A stretch of DNA of 42,594 nucleotides from Candidatus Woesearchaeota archaeon (GTDB taxonomy: Archaea; Nanobdellota; Nanobdellia; Woesearchaeales; JAGVZT01). Shown in pieces: positions 15,170-22,634 of this stretch (its first letter is position 1; each line of letters starts with the position of its first letter). The notes beneath the pieces were generated by a model. The model was not told the origin of the DNA, ran no database searches, and saw nothing but the letters and a program-made list of their open reading frames with translations. Position numbers and translations under genes: made by a program. The stretch lies in NCBI GenBank assembly GCA_018302335.1, contig JAGVZT010000065.1, positions 1-42,594 of the forward strand. Direction: 5' to 3'.

Positions 15170-15632
15170 CGTTGTGCTTCTTTCCCTGACGGATGCGCTC
15201 CTCGACGGCCTCGCCGATGAGTTTCTCCGCCTCTTTCCTCGTGAGGAACTCCATGGGGTTCCAGAGGGTCACATACTTCTCGAGCACCTGAAGGTCCTCC
15301 TTCCGGGGGACGTTGCGAAACTCCCGGATGATGAGCGTGACCTTCTCTTCAAGCTCATGCAGTTTCTCGCGGACCTCTTGCATCTCCTCCGCGTGGGCAC
15401 GCAGGTCGCCGTGGAGCTTCTGGCTGCTCTCGATGAGGTTGTGGTCGCTCAGCTGGATGCGTTTCGAGAGATTGACGACGCGTTCCTCGGCAATCTTCAC
15501 GCGCCTGCCGAGGGAGCCGAGCTGGTCCAGGAATTCCTGCAGGGAAACCGCTGTCTGTGCCGGCTGCTCCTGCTGGCCGCCCTGCTCGTAGAGCTTCTCC
15601 GAGTTCTCCTGCTCCTTGCTGAAGAGTCCCAT
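15165..15632 (-). CDS. Coiled-coil protein, possibly archaellum/pilus accessory-like
   Basis: A 155-residue, almost entirely helical protein. After a Gln-rich N-terminus, residues about 30-115 form heptad-rich coiled coil (RRVKIAEERVVNLSKRIQLS, LHGDLRAHAEEMQEVREKLH). The C-terminal part (WNPMEFLTRKEAEKLIGEAV) resembles the WNP/LT-like end of archaellar FlaC/FlaD/FlaE accessory proteins; this is an impression only. Its neighbours are an FlaI/TadA-type ATPase and another coiled-coil protein, supporting a role in the same membrane machine. Confidence 0.75.
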   Translation of the reverse strand: MGLFSKEQENSEKLYEQGGQQEQPAQTAVSLQEFLDQLGSLGRRVKIAEERVVNLSKRIQLSDHNLIESSQKLHGDLRAHAEEMQEVREKLHELEEKVTLIIREFRNVPRKEDLQVLEKYVTLWNPMEFLTRKEAEKLIGEAVEERIRQGKKHNV

Positions 15633-15726
15633 CCCGCTTGCGACAGTTTTATAAAGTGGCTTGCCCAGGTCCGCACGAGCGGGGGGACGCCACAGACAGG
15701 CCGCTATACACCTCGCTGGAAAAATT

Positions 15727-15734
15727 CCTATAAG
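15727..15734 (+). promoter_or_regulatory. TATA-like box upstream of the small ORF and ATPase
   Basis: CCTATAAG lies 15-22 bp before ATG 15749 and about 95-100 bp before the ATPase ATG at 15828. It fits transcription starting at or near the small ORF. Confidence 0.4.
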
Positions 15735-15748
15735 AACTTTGCGGTAAG

Positions 15749-15826
15749 ATGGGGTTTGCAGATAAGGTCAAGGGCAGGGTCAGCAGCGCTGCGGCCGAGG
15801 CACGCGATTTTCTAGGGAGTCGGTAA
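15749..15826 (+). CDS. 25-residue ORF directly before the secretion ATPase gene
   Basis: ATG 15749 to TAA 15824-15826 encodes a short peptide, MGFADKVKGRVSSAAAEARD plus FLGSR, with amphipathic-helix character. The stop ends one base before ATG 15828 of the ATPase, a spacing that suggests translational coupling. A TATA-like box precedes it. The frame differs from that of the ATPase, so it is not a simple N-terminal extension. It may be a real small protein, a leader peptide, or chance. Confidence 0.4.
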   Translation: MGFADKVKGRVSSAAAEARDFLGSR

Positions 15827-15827
15827 G

Positions 15828-18116
15828 ATGCTGTTCGAACGTGGTCTCCAGGCGGGGGAGTACGAAATCGTCCATGAGGGGGACGATACCATTCTCAAGG
15901 TGAACTATGAGGGCTCGAACATCGCGCCTTCCCTGGAAGACGACGCGATGTGCATGTCCCGCACCGTCTCCAGGCTTGTGGAGAATCTTGACGTCACCAA
16001 GATCATCTTTCTGGAGAAGCGGGATTTTGAGTACAGTTTCGAGCAGACCCAGCTCCTCCTTGAGTTCGCCGGAATCTTCAAGAAGCTCCTCAAGGAGAAA
16101 GATATGTTCAGCTACCAGCTCCTCGCTGCGGACTACCCCTCGCGCGTCCTCCATCAGAGATACACTGAGCTGCGGAATCTCATCCATAACACCCTCCGCG
16201 CGGACCCCATCGGTGCCTATGTGCAGCTGCGCCGCATCTCCAGGCGGGAGCGCATCGAGCTCGAGAAGGAGATTGACGAGCAGTACATCGAGGCCATCAA
16301 GAAGTACCTGACGCTGGTGGACTATGTTCTCGGGCTGCTGGAGAAGACCAAGCTGGTCGCACAGGTGAAGCCCTACCTTGCAGGCTACCGCACGGGCGAC
16401 CGCACCCTCTACCGGAAGCTCTTCTCTCCCATCATCAAGCCCGACTTCATGTTCACCAAGCTCATGGCATCGTTTCCCGCCCAGGGCGAGGAAATTGACA
16501 GCTACTCGCTTCCCGACGGGACCGAGGTCACCATCTTCCGCGTTCCGGAGACTATCCAGCCGCTGTACCATCTCATCCCTCCCGAGTTCAAGCTGTCCGA
16601 GGAGAAATACGAGATCCTGGACCTCGCCAGGAACATCATCTCGGAGCACAAACCCAGCAGGCAGGAGTTCGTGGAACCGACGAGGATGCGGCAGGTCTTC
16701 CACAATGTGGGTCACGACCTCATCGAGGAGCTTACGTCCTACCGGAACCTCAAGCTCCGGGCGAAGGAGATTGACGAGCTTGCGGCCATCCTGGTGCGCT
16801 ACACCGTCGGCTTCGGCCTCATAGAGGTCATCCTGCAGGACCCGCAGGTCCAGGACATCACGGTCAACTCGCCTCCCGGCCAGATTCCGCTTTTCCTGGT
16901 CCACGGGAAGCATGAGAATTGCTACACCAACATCATCCCCACCAAGACCGAGGCGGAATCCTGGGCCACCAAGCTCCGGCTTGTCTCTGGAAGACCCCTT
17001 GATGAGGCCAATCCCATCCTCGACACCGAACTCCTGCTTCCGGGGGCAAGGGCGAGAGTGGCCGCGGTGGCAGAACCCCTGAATCCGCAGGGCCTCGCCT
17101 TCGCCTTCAGGAGACACAGGGATAAGCCCTGGACGCTACCGCTCTTCATGAGCCAGGGCATGCTCAACGCCCAGGCTGCTGGCATCCTGAGCTTCCTCAT
17201 CGACGGCTCGCGCACCTTCCTGGTCGCGGGCACTCGCTCAGCAGGAAAGACCTCCCTGCTCGGCGCGATGATGGTGGAGATCATGCGCCGCTACCGTATA
17301 ATCACCATCGAGGACACTTTGGAGCTTCCCACCACCTCGCTGCGCAAGATTGGCTTCAACATTCAGCCCCTGAAAGTCCAGGGAGCGCTGACCCACGGCA
17401 CGACCGAGGTGAGCGCGGAGGAGGGCATCCGCACCACTCTCAGGCTGGGTGACAGCGCGCTCATCGTCGGCGAGGTGAGGAGCGACGAGGCCAGGGCCCT
17501 GTATGAGGCGATGCGCGTCGGCGCGCTGGCCAACGTGGTCGCGGGCACCATCCACGGAGACAGTCCGTATGGCGTGTTCGACCGCGTGGTGAACGACCTC
17601 AAGGTGCCCAGGACCAGCTTCAAGGCGACCGACATCGTGGTGGTGGCCAATCCCATCCGCTCCGCGGACGGGCTGCACCGCTGGCGCCGCGTCACCCAAA
17701 TCACCGAAGTCCGGAAAAAATGGGAGGAGGACCCGCTCGCCGAAGGCGGCTTCGTGGACCTCATGCGCTACAACTCCATCACCGACAGCCTTGAGCCAAG
17801 CCACGACCTCATCAACGGGGACAGCGAGATTCTCAAGTCCATAGCAGGCAATATCAAGGAGTACGCGGGCAACTGGGATGCGGTGTGGGACAACATCATG
17901 CTCCGCGCGAAGGTGAAGGAGACCCTTGTTCAGTATGCGACGAAGGCGGCGATGCCGGACCTGCTCGAGGCGGATTTCGTTGTCCTGTCCAATGATGAAT
18001 TCCACCGGAGGAGCGACCAGGTCCGCGAGGAGAGCGGCAACCTGGACTCCAAGAGGATTTTTGTCCAGTGGGAGGAGTGGCTCAAGCGGGAGATACGGAA
18101 GCGCAAGCCGGCCTAG
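15828..18116 (+). CDS. Type II/IV secretion (GspE/TadA/FlaI family) ATPase
   Basis: A 762-residue hexameric-type secretion ATPase that would power assembly of a type IV pilus-like filament or secretion of folded substrates. The N-terminal about 300 residues are a large specific domain rich in charged helices. The core follows: VILQDPQVQDITVNSP, Walker A (GTRSAGKT, residues 468-475), the ITIEDTLELP Asp box, Walker B region (SALIVGEVRS, Glu549) and the His box (AGTIHGDSPYGVFDR). About 120 further residues lie after the core. No platform (TadC/FlaJ) gene is adjacent. Stop overlaps the stop of the next minus-strand gene at CTAG. Confidence 0.9.
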   Translation: MLFERGLQAGEYEIVHEGDDTILKVNYEGSNIAPSLEDDAMCMSRTVSRLVENLDVTKIIFLEKRDFEYSFEQTQLLLEFAGIFKKLLKEKDMFSYQLLAADYPSRVLHQRYTELRNLIHNTLRADPIGAYVQLRRISRRERIELEKEIDEQYIEAIKKYLTLVDYVLGLLEKTKLVAQVKPYLAGYRTGDRTLYRKLFSPIIKPDFMFTKLMASFPAQGEEIDSYSLPDGTEVTIFRVPETIQPLYHLIPPEFKLSEEKYEILDLARNIISEHKPSRQEFVEPTRMRQVFHNVGHDLIEELTSYRNLKLRAKEIDELAAILVRYTVGFGLIEVILQDPQVQDITVNSPPGQIPLFLVHGKHENCYTNIIPTKTEAESWATKLRLVSGRPLDEANPILDTELLLPGARARVAAVAEPLNPQGLAFAFRRHRDKPWTLPLFMSQGMLNAQAAGILSFLIDGSRTFLVAGTRSAGKTSLLGAMMVEIMRRYRIITIEDTLELPTTSLRKIGFNIQPLKVQGALTHGTTEVSAEEGIRTTLRLGDSALIVGEVRSDEARALYEAMRVGALANVVAGTIHGDSPYGVFDRVVNDLKVPRTSFKATDIVVVANPIRSADGLHRWRRVTQITEVRKKWEEDPLAEGGFVDLMRYNSITDSLEPSHDLINGDSEILKSIAGNIKEYAGNWDAVWDNIMLRAKVKETLVQYATKAAMPDLLEADFVVLSNDEFHRRSDQVREESGNLDSKRIFVQWEEWLKREIRKRKPA

Positions 18117-18361
18117 GAGACAGGCTCCAGGAGAAAGCGTAGCAGGAGCGCCGCCCAAAAGCATCCGAGGCCAGCGAGGTAGTACGCGCGACGCACCTCG
18201 TCCGGAAGGGCCGAGAGGCTGGTGGTGAAGGCCAGCAGGGTCCCGAAGGCCCCGAGCGCGAAGATGATGAGGCGCCCGAGGCTGTGCTGCCCGGGCCCTG
18301 CCCCCCTGAGGAGCTGCAGGTCGCTCCTCATGAGCAGCCCGGGAGTGTCATAGGTGCTCAT
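18113..18361 (-). CDS. Small two-helix membrane protein
   Basis: An 82-residue protein with two hydrophobic segments (LIIFALGAFGTLLAFTTSL and AYYLAGLGCFWAALLLRFLL) separated by a short charged loop. It starts 14 bp inside the 3' end of the Hef gene on the same strand; an alternative internal ATG at 18331 would give 72 residues and no overlap. Function unknown. Confidence 0.6.
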   Translation of the reverse strand: MSTYDTPGLLMRSDLQLLRGAGPGQHSLGRLIIFALGAFGTLLAFTTSLSALPDEVRRAYYLAGLGCFWAALLLRFLLEPVS

Positions 18362-20552
18362 AGGGAGAGCCCACCACCCGGCGGATATCCTTCGCCTTCT
18401 TCTCGCCGATGAGTCCTATCTGCCGCAGGCGCTCCTCGGACGCGGTCATCACGCCCTCCACGGAGCCGATGGAGGCAAGGAGGTCTTTTCCGAGGGTTGG
18501 CCCTATTCCCGGAAGCGCGGAGACGATGTACTCCTGCAGCTCCTTCATGGTCGCAGGCTTTCTCGAACCATGGGGGGAGAAGCCTCTGCCGGACTCGTCC
18601 TGCTCTCTCCGTGCGATGAGCAGGATATACTCCGTGGTCTCCTGGCTGTTGCGGGTGAAGATGAGCGGGATGCCGTAGCTCACCGCAATCGTGGCGAACA
18701 TGCCACGTATGGCGTTCGGGTGCACCCTTCTCATGGAGTAGACATCCTCGGTCCCCTCCACGATGACGAGGGGCGCCTCGAAGCTCTGCCGGAGCTGCCG
18801 GACCTGCTCCAGGAGCCTTCCGTCGATGAGAGAGTCCACGAAGTCGGGAACGGTCTTCAGCTCCACCGCGACCCTGCTGCTGAGCACAAAATCAGCGCAG
18901 GCGAGCTGGGAGAGCTCCACTTCGGCGCCGCGCTCCGCGAGCGACCTGAGGATGCCCGACTCGCGCTCCCGGTGGTCGGCGAAGATGCGGATGCCCGCAG
19001 CTTGCCGTTCCTGAAATGAATCGAGCGTTGGCTGCGCTGGGGGCGAGGCCTTGAACTCCTTGCGCAGCTCGGCAAGGATGCGGTGCATCCGCTGCTCCTT
19101 TCTCTGCGCAATCCAGCGCGTGGGTTCGTCCCGCGTCTTCTCAGCGATAAGCACAACCACACGGCCCTGGTGCAGTCTTCCGGTGCGGCCGCGGCGCTGG
19201 ATGGTGCGAATGGCGCTGGGCACCGGCTCGTAGAACACGACCAGGTCCACCTTGGGGATATCGAGGCCCTCTTCCCCTATGGAAGTCGCCACAATGACCT
19301 GGAACGCCCCGTCCCGGAACTCCTCCAGAAGGGCGCGCTGCTCCTTCTGGGACATCCCGGTGCCGGACTTCTTCGCCTGGCCCACGAAGAGCCGCGCCTT
19401 CACCTCCGGGAGCGAGTGGAGATCGTTGACAAGCATCACTCCGGTGTCACGATACTGGGTGAAGATGATGACTTTCCGGTCCCCCTTTACCAGTTCTTCG
19501 GTGACGATACCGCGCAATGCCCCCATCTTTGGGTGCTGCACCCCCTTGGAGATCAGCCCTTCGGTCAGCACGCAGGCAGAGCGGAAGTTGAGGTCCTTGA
19601 CGAGATTCTGGACCGCCTTCACCGCGGAGGTACGGGACTCCTCCACCAGCTTCGTCAGATAGAGATGTAGCGGCTGCACTCCTTGGCTCTCCAGGAGTCC
19701 TACGGCGTGCTCAACCTTGAGAGCCTCCGCAAGCAGGGAGGAGGCCCGCATCAGGGAGAAGTCGCGCTCTCCGTGGGAAAGCCTCGCCTGTATCTGGCCC
19801 TGCAGCTCAAGGAGACTTCCCCGGCGCATGCTGAGCGACTCCAGTGCCATGAGCCTGCGCAGCTCTTCTACCTTCGAGCGCTCGCACGCCTGGAGATAGC
19901 CGTGCACCTTGGAGAAACTTTCCGGAAGCTTCACCGTCACCCACTCGATGCGCACCTCCTGCACATAAGGCTGCACATCGGGGTCCTCGTAGGTTCGCAT
20001 CTCAATCTCCTCGATGCCGAGATTCTTGCACACCTCGCGGACGCGGTCGAGCTGGCTGCCAGGAGAGGCAGTCAGTCCGAGGACTCTTGGGAATCTCGCC
20101 ATCTTGAGGTATTGCTTCACTATCCACACATAAGCGTAGGAGCCGACCGCACGATGCGCCTCATCGACGCCGAGAAGGGTGACCTCCTCCAGCGCAATCT
20201 TCCCCGAGATGATATCGTTCTCCAGCCCCTGCGGCGTCGAGAAGACGACGGCCGCATCCTTCCAGAGCGCGGCGCGTCGTGCCGGAGGGACTTCGCCGGT
20301 GAACACCGCGAGCTTCTCCTCGGGAAGGTCGAAGTGCTCCTTGAAGACCGCATGGTACTGGTCGATGAGCGGCTTCGTCGGCCCAAGGAGAAGGACTTTC
20401 GAGCCAGGATACTGCAGCAGCCGCTGGGCTGCCAGCATGAGAAAGATGAAAGTCTTTCCCATCCCTGTCGGCAGCACCACCAGGGTGTTCTTCAGCGCGG
20501 CAGTGTTGAGGATGGTCTCTTGGTAGAGCCGAGGCCGGAAATCGCGTATCAT
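18348..20552 (-). CDS. hef: Hef helicase/nuclease (XPF/FANCM family)
   Basis: A 734-residue protein with three parts: SF2 helicase (Walker A LPTGMGKT near residue 30, DEAH box in GVDEAHRAVG, motif VI IRTIQRRGRTGRLH), an XPF/ERCC4-type nuclease domain (IRIFADHRERES to the C-terminal third), and a terminal helix-hairpin-helix region (LPGIGPTLGKDLLASIG). Hef resolves stalled replication forks and branched DNA. The nuclease signature normally reads ERKxxxD, but here it is VELKTVPDF, with Leu for the Arg; the preceding GD is AD. The start at 20552 fits a TATA box 26-35 bp upstream. The protein is found mainly in Euryarchaeota and relatives. Confidence 0.92.
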   Translation of the reverse strand: MIRDFRPRLYQETILNTAALKNTLVVLPTGMGKTFIFLMLAAQRLLQYPGSKVLLLGPTKPLIDQYHAVFKEHFDLPEEKLAVFTGEVPPARRAALWKDAAVVFSTPQGLENDIISGKIALEEVTLLGVDEAHRAVGSYAYVWIVKQYLKMARFPRVLGLTASPGSQLDRVREVCKNLGIEEIEMRTYEDPDVQPYVQEVRIEWVTVKLPESFSKVHGYLQACERSKVEELRRLMALESLSMRRGSLLELQGQIQARLSHGERDFSLMRASSLLAEALKVEHAVGLLESQGVQPLHLYLTKLVEESRTSAVKAVQNLVKDLNFRSACVLTEGLISKGVQHPKMGALRGIVTEELVKGDRKVIIFTQYRDTGVMLVNDLHSLPEVKARLFVGQAKKSGTGMSQKEQRALLEEFRDGAFQVIVATSIGEEGLDIPKVDLVVFYEPVPSAIRTIQRRGRTGRLHQGRVVVLIAEKTRDEPTRWIAQRKEQRMHRILAELRKEFKASPPAQPTLDSFQERQAAGIRIFADHRERESGILRSLAERGAEVELSQLACADFVLSSRVAVELKTVPDFVDSLIDGRLLEQVRQLRQSFEAPLVIVEGTEDVYSMRRVHPNAIRGMFATIAVSYGIPLIFTRNSQETTEYILLIARREQDESGRGFSPHGSRKPATMKELQEYIVSALPGIGPTLGKDLLASIGSVEGVMTASEERLRQIGLIGEKKAKDIRRVVGSPYEHL

Positions 20553-20577
20553 CCCCCGACAGCGGACAAGGCGCGAG

Positions 20578-20587
20578 CTATTTATAG
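20578..20587 (-). promoter_or_regulatory. TATA box for hef
   Basis: CTATAAATAG on the minus strand, 26-35 bp before start 20552. It overlaps the last codons of the upstream M14 gene (stop at 20582-20584). Confidence 0.6.
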
Positions 20588-21469
20588 TTTCCCCCGTGAA
20601 TCCCGGAATTTCGCCGCCAGGTCCATGATTCCTTTCGTCCACAACAGGTTGACGCGCATCGCGGTCCGCAGGGGGACCTTACCTGTGGTCTCCACGGTCA
20701 CGCAGTGCCGGGTGCCCATGCGATAGAACAGGTCGGTGATGCCCCCGTCGTGGCGACACACCAGGCCGTAGGCGTCCGTGCAGGGCGTCTCCTCGGACGG
20801 CACGGGCTTGTAGCCGGAATCGATGGGGGAATGCTTGAGGAGCGGGACAAGACGCGATACTCGGCGCGCGATGGGAAAATACTCCTCCCCGCTACCGAAG
20901 ATGTAGGCATAGCTGAGCTTCCTCTCACAGAAATAGTCCTGATGGAGGTCCGCCATACCGAGGATGCGGCTGAAGGGAAGCTTCCTGAAATCCTTATGAA
21001 GCAGCTTCGTCTCCGCGGGAAGGCCGAGGTTGAGCATCGGGTCCGAGCTCCACACCCAGCTGTCGAACCGCGTTGAGTTGCGCAAGTCGCTGACCAGGAC
21101 ATTGTCCCGCACATACCTCATGAAATCGTTGTTGCAGTCCTCGTCCATGGCGTTGTAGCGAGTGCCGCTATCAAATCCCGAGGGGTTCACACAGGGGTAT
21201 ACCACGAGCGACATGCCTCTCTTTTCCGCGTGGAGCTGCATCTCGCGAAGATGGACCAGGACGGAAAGCGGGCCTGCGCGCTCCTCTCCATGGAGGCCGG
21301 CCTCCACCACGATGAGCGAAGCGGCCCGGAGGTTTCCGATGCGGATGAGGGGATACGCTACCTTCGGATAGCGGATGACGCCGTAGGTATGCACCGGCAT
21401 TCCGAGCTTCCTTGCGCGCGCGATGAGCCGTCCATGAAGCTCGTCATAGGGGAGGTCGGCGAAACCCAC
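20582..21469 (-). CDS. M14-type zinc carboxypeptidase-like protein
   Basis: A 295-residue protein. The zinc site of M14 peptidases is visible: GLHGEE (His and Glu ligands), then the third ligand in DLHQDY, and the catalytic Glu in CVTVETTGKVP. CVNPSGF and CNNDF resemble substrate-binding NPxGx and Asn/Arg segments. The family includes carboxypeptidases and aspartoacylase/succinylglutamate desuccinylase-type amidohydrolases; the substrate is open. Start GTG 21469 is preferred to the upstream ATG 21550 because a TATA box (ATTAATAAG) lies 24-31 bp before it, and the longer version would cover that promoter and part of a repeat element. Confidence 0.8.
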   Translation of the reverse strand: MGFADLPYDELHGRLIARARKLGMPVHTYGVIRYPKVAYPLIRIGNLRAASLIVVEAGLHGEERAGPLSVLVHLREMQLHAEKRGMSLVVYPCVNPSGFDSGTRYNAMDEDCNNDFMRYVRDNVLVSDLRNSTRFDSWVWSSDPMLNLGLPAETKLLHKDFRKLPFSRILGMADLHQDYFCERKLSYAYIFGSGEEYFPIARRVSRLVPLLKHSPIDSGYKPVPSEETPCTDAYGLVCRHDGGITDLFYRMGTRHCVTVETTGKVPLRTAMRVNLLWTKGIMDLAAKFRDSRGKL

Positions 21470-21492
21470 GCACTCTAGGGGTAATATCCCCT

Positions 21493-21500
21493 TATTAATG
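21493..21500 (-). promoter_or_regulatory. TATA box for the M14-like gene
   Basis: CATTAATA on the minus strand, 24-31 bp before GTG 21469. Confidence 0.5.
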
Positions 21501-21515
21501 TTGCCACGGGCAATC

Positions 21516-21576
21516 GGCAGCGATGCGGAGCATATCCTGGGTTCCGGCAAAGCGGAACCCGTACGTCATCGCGGCC
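21516..21576 (+). repeat. Dispersed repeat, copy 7
   Basis: A 61-bp forward copy with GATGCGGAGCATATCC on the left and GGAACCCGTACGTCATCGC followed by GGCC at the right end. It lies in the divergent intergenic region between the M14-like and deoxyhypusine synthase genes. Confidence 0.7.
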
Positions 21577-21611
21577 GGGCTCCGTAAGGAATCTGCAGAA
21601 ATCCCGCATAG

Positions 21612-21620
21612 TTTTTTAAG
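21612..21620 (+). promoter_or_regulatory. TATA box upstream of the deoxyhypusine synthase operon
   Basis: TTTTTTAAG lies 23-31 bp before an ATG at 21643 and about 80 bp before the enzyme's ATG at 21699. Confidence 0.5.
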
Positions 21621-21642
21621 GCTCCCCGCGTCTCCCTGCGCC

Positions 21643-21672
21643 ATGTCGGACACAGTCAGGGGCAGCAGCTGA
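21643..21672 (+). other. Possible 9-codon upstream ORF before deoxyhypusine synthase
   Basis: ATG 21643 opens MSDTVRGSS followed by TGA at 21670. It sits at leaderless spacing from the TATA box and ends 26 bp before the ATG of the enzyme gene, in a different frame. This could be a regulatory mini-ORF or chance. Confidence 0.25.
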
Positions 21673-21698
21673 CCTCCGACTAGTTATTTCTCTGGACT

Positions 21699-22634
21699 AT
21701 GGAATACGTAAAGGACATCCTCTGGACTCCGGGCATATCGCTCCAGGATACTGTAAAGGCCCTGGGAAGCGTGGGCTTCCAGAGCGTAGAGCTCCGCCGC
21801 GCAGTTGAGGTCGTGGTCCGCATGCGCAAGGAGGGCGCGAAAGTCTTCCTCACCTTCACCTCCAACATGGCGACTTCCGGGCTGCGCGGCCTCTTCGCCC
21901 AGCTCATCGAGCTCGGCCTTGTCCATGCGGTCGTGACCACAGTGGGCAGTGTCGAGGAGGATATCATGAAGGCTCACGGGGAGCGCTTCCTGGTGGGGAG
22001 TTTCCATAGCGATGACGTCGAACTCCACGAGAAGGGCATGAACAGGGTGGGCAACCTGATGATCACCAACGAGAGCTACGCACGCTTCGAGGACCTCTTG
22101 CTCCCCATGCTGTCGAAGCTCTATGGACGCAAGGCGCGGTGGTCCAGCGTCGAGCTCCTGCGCGAACTCGGCCTGATGCTGAAGGACGAGCGGAGCATCC
22201 TCTTCCAGGCCGCGCGGAAAGGCGTGCCGGTCTTCTGCCCGGCCATCACGGACGGAGCGATGGGCTTCCATCTCTACCTCTTCCAGCAGAAGCACCCGGA
22301 CTTCGTGGTGGATGTGGTGCAGGATTTCAAGGAACTCATCACCTGGACCTCGCACGACGACAAGAAGGGGCTGGTCGCGCTCGGGGGCGGCGTCTCGAAG
22401 CATCATGCCATCCTCGCCGCCCTTCTTACCGGGGGCCTCGATTATGCGCTTTACCTTAGCACCGCGCGCTATACCTCGGGGAGCATGTCCGGGGCGACCA
22501 CCCAGGAGGCGAAGAGCTGGGGGAAAATCAAGGACGACGCGGATGCGGTGACCATCAACGGCGAAGCCAGCGTGTTCTTCCCGCTCATCGCGCTCAGCGC
22601 GCTGGAGCAGCTCCATGAGGAGGGGCTGCTGTGA
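21699..22634 (+). CDS. dys: Deoxyhypusine synthase
   Basis: A 311-residue NAD-dependent enzyme that transfers the aminobutyl group of spermidine to a Lys of archaeal initiation factor aIF5A. The active-site Lys is K276 in TTQEAKSWGKIKDDAD, and the family blocks LTFTSNMATSGLRGL, CPAITDGAMGF, ALGGGVSKHH and YLSTARYTSGSMSGA are all present; length is normal. An in-frame stop (TAG 21681) upstream fixes the start at 21699. The stop overlaps the GTG of a PLP decarboxylase gene (GTGA), tying the enzyme to a polyamine-related step. Confidence 0.95.
   Translation: MEYVKDILWTPGISLQDTVKALGSVGFQSVELRRAVEVVVRMRKEGAKVFLTFTSNMATSGLRGLFAQLIELGLVHAVVTTVGSVEEDIMKAHGERFLVGSFHSDDVELHEKGMNRVGNLMITNESYARFEDLLLPMLSKLYGRKARWSSVELLRELGLMLKDERSILFQAARKGVPVFCPAITDGAMGFHLYLFQQKHPDFVVDVVQDFKELITWTSHDDKKGLVALGGGVSKHHAILAALLTGGLDYALYLSTARYTSGSMSGATTQEAKSWGKIKDDADAVTINGEASVFFPLIALSALEQLHEEGLL

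Noticed and set aside
20582-21550. Longer start (ATG 21550) for the M14-like gene
   Set aside because: It would cover a TATA box and part of a dispersed repeat copy; GTG 21469 fits the promoter spacing seen elsewhere.
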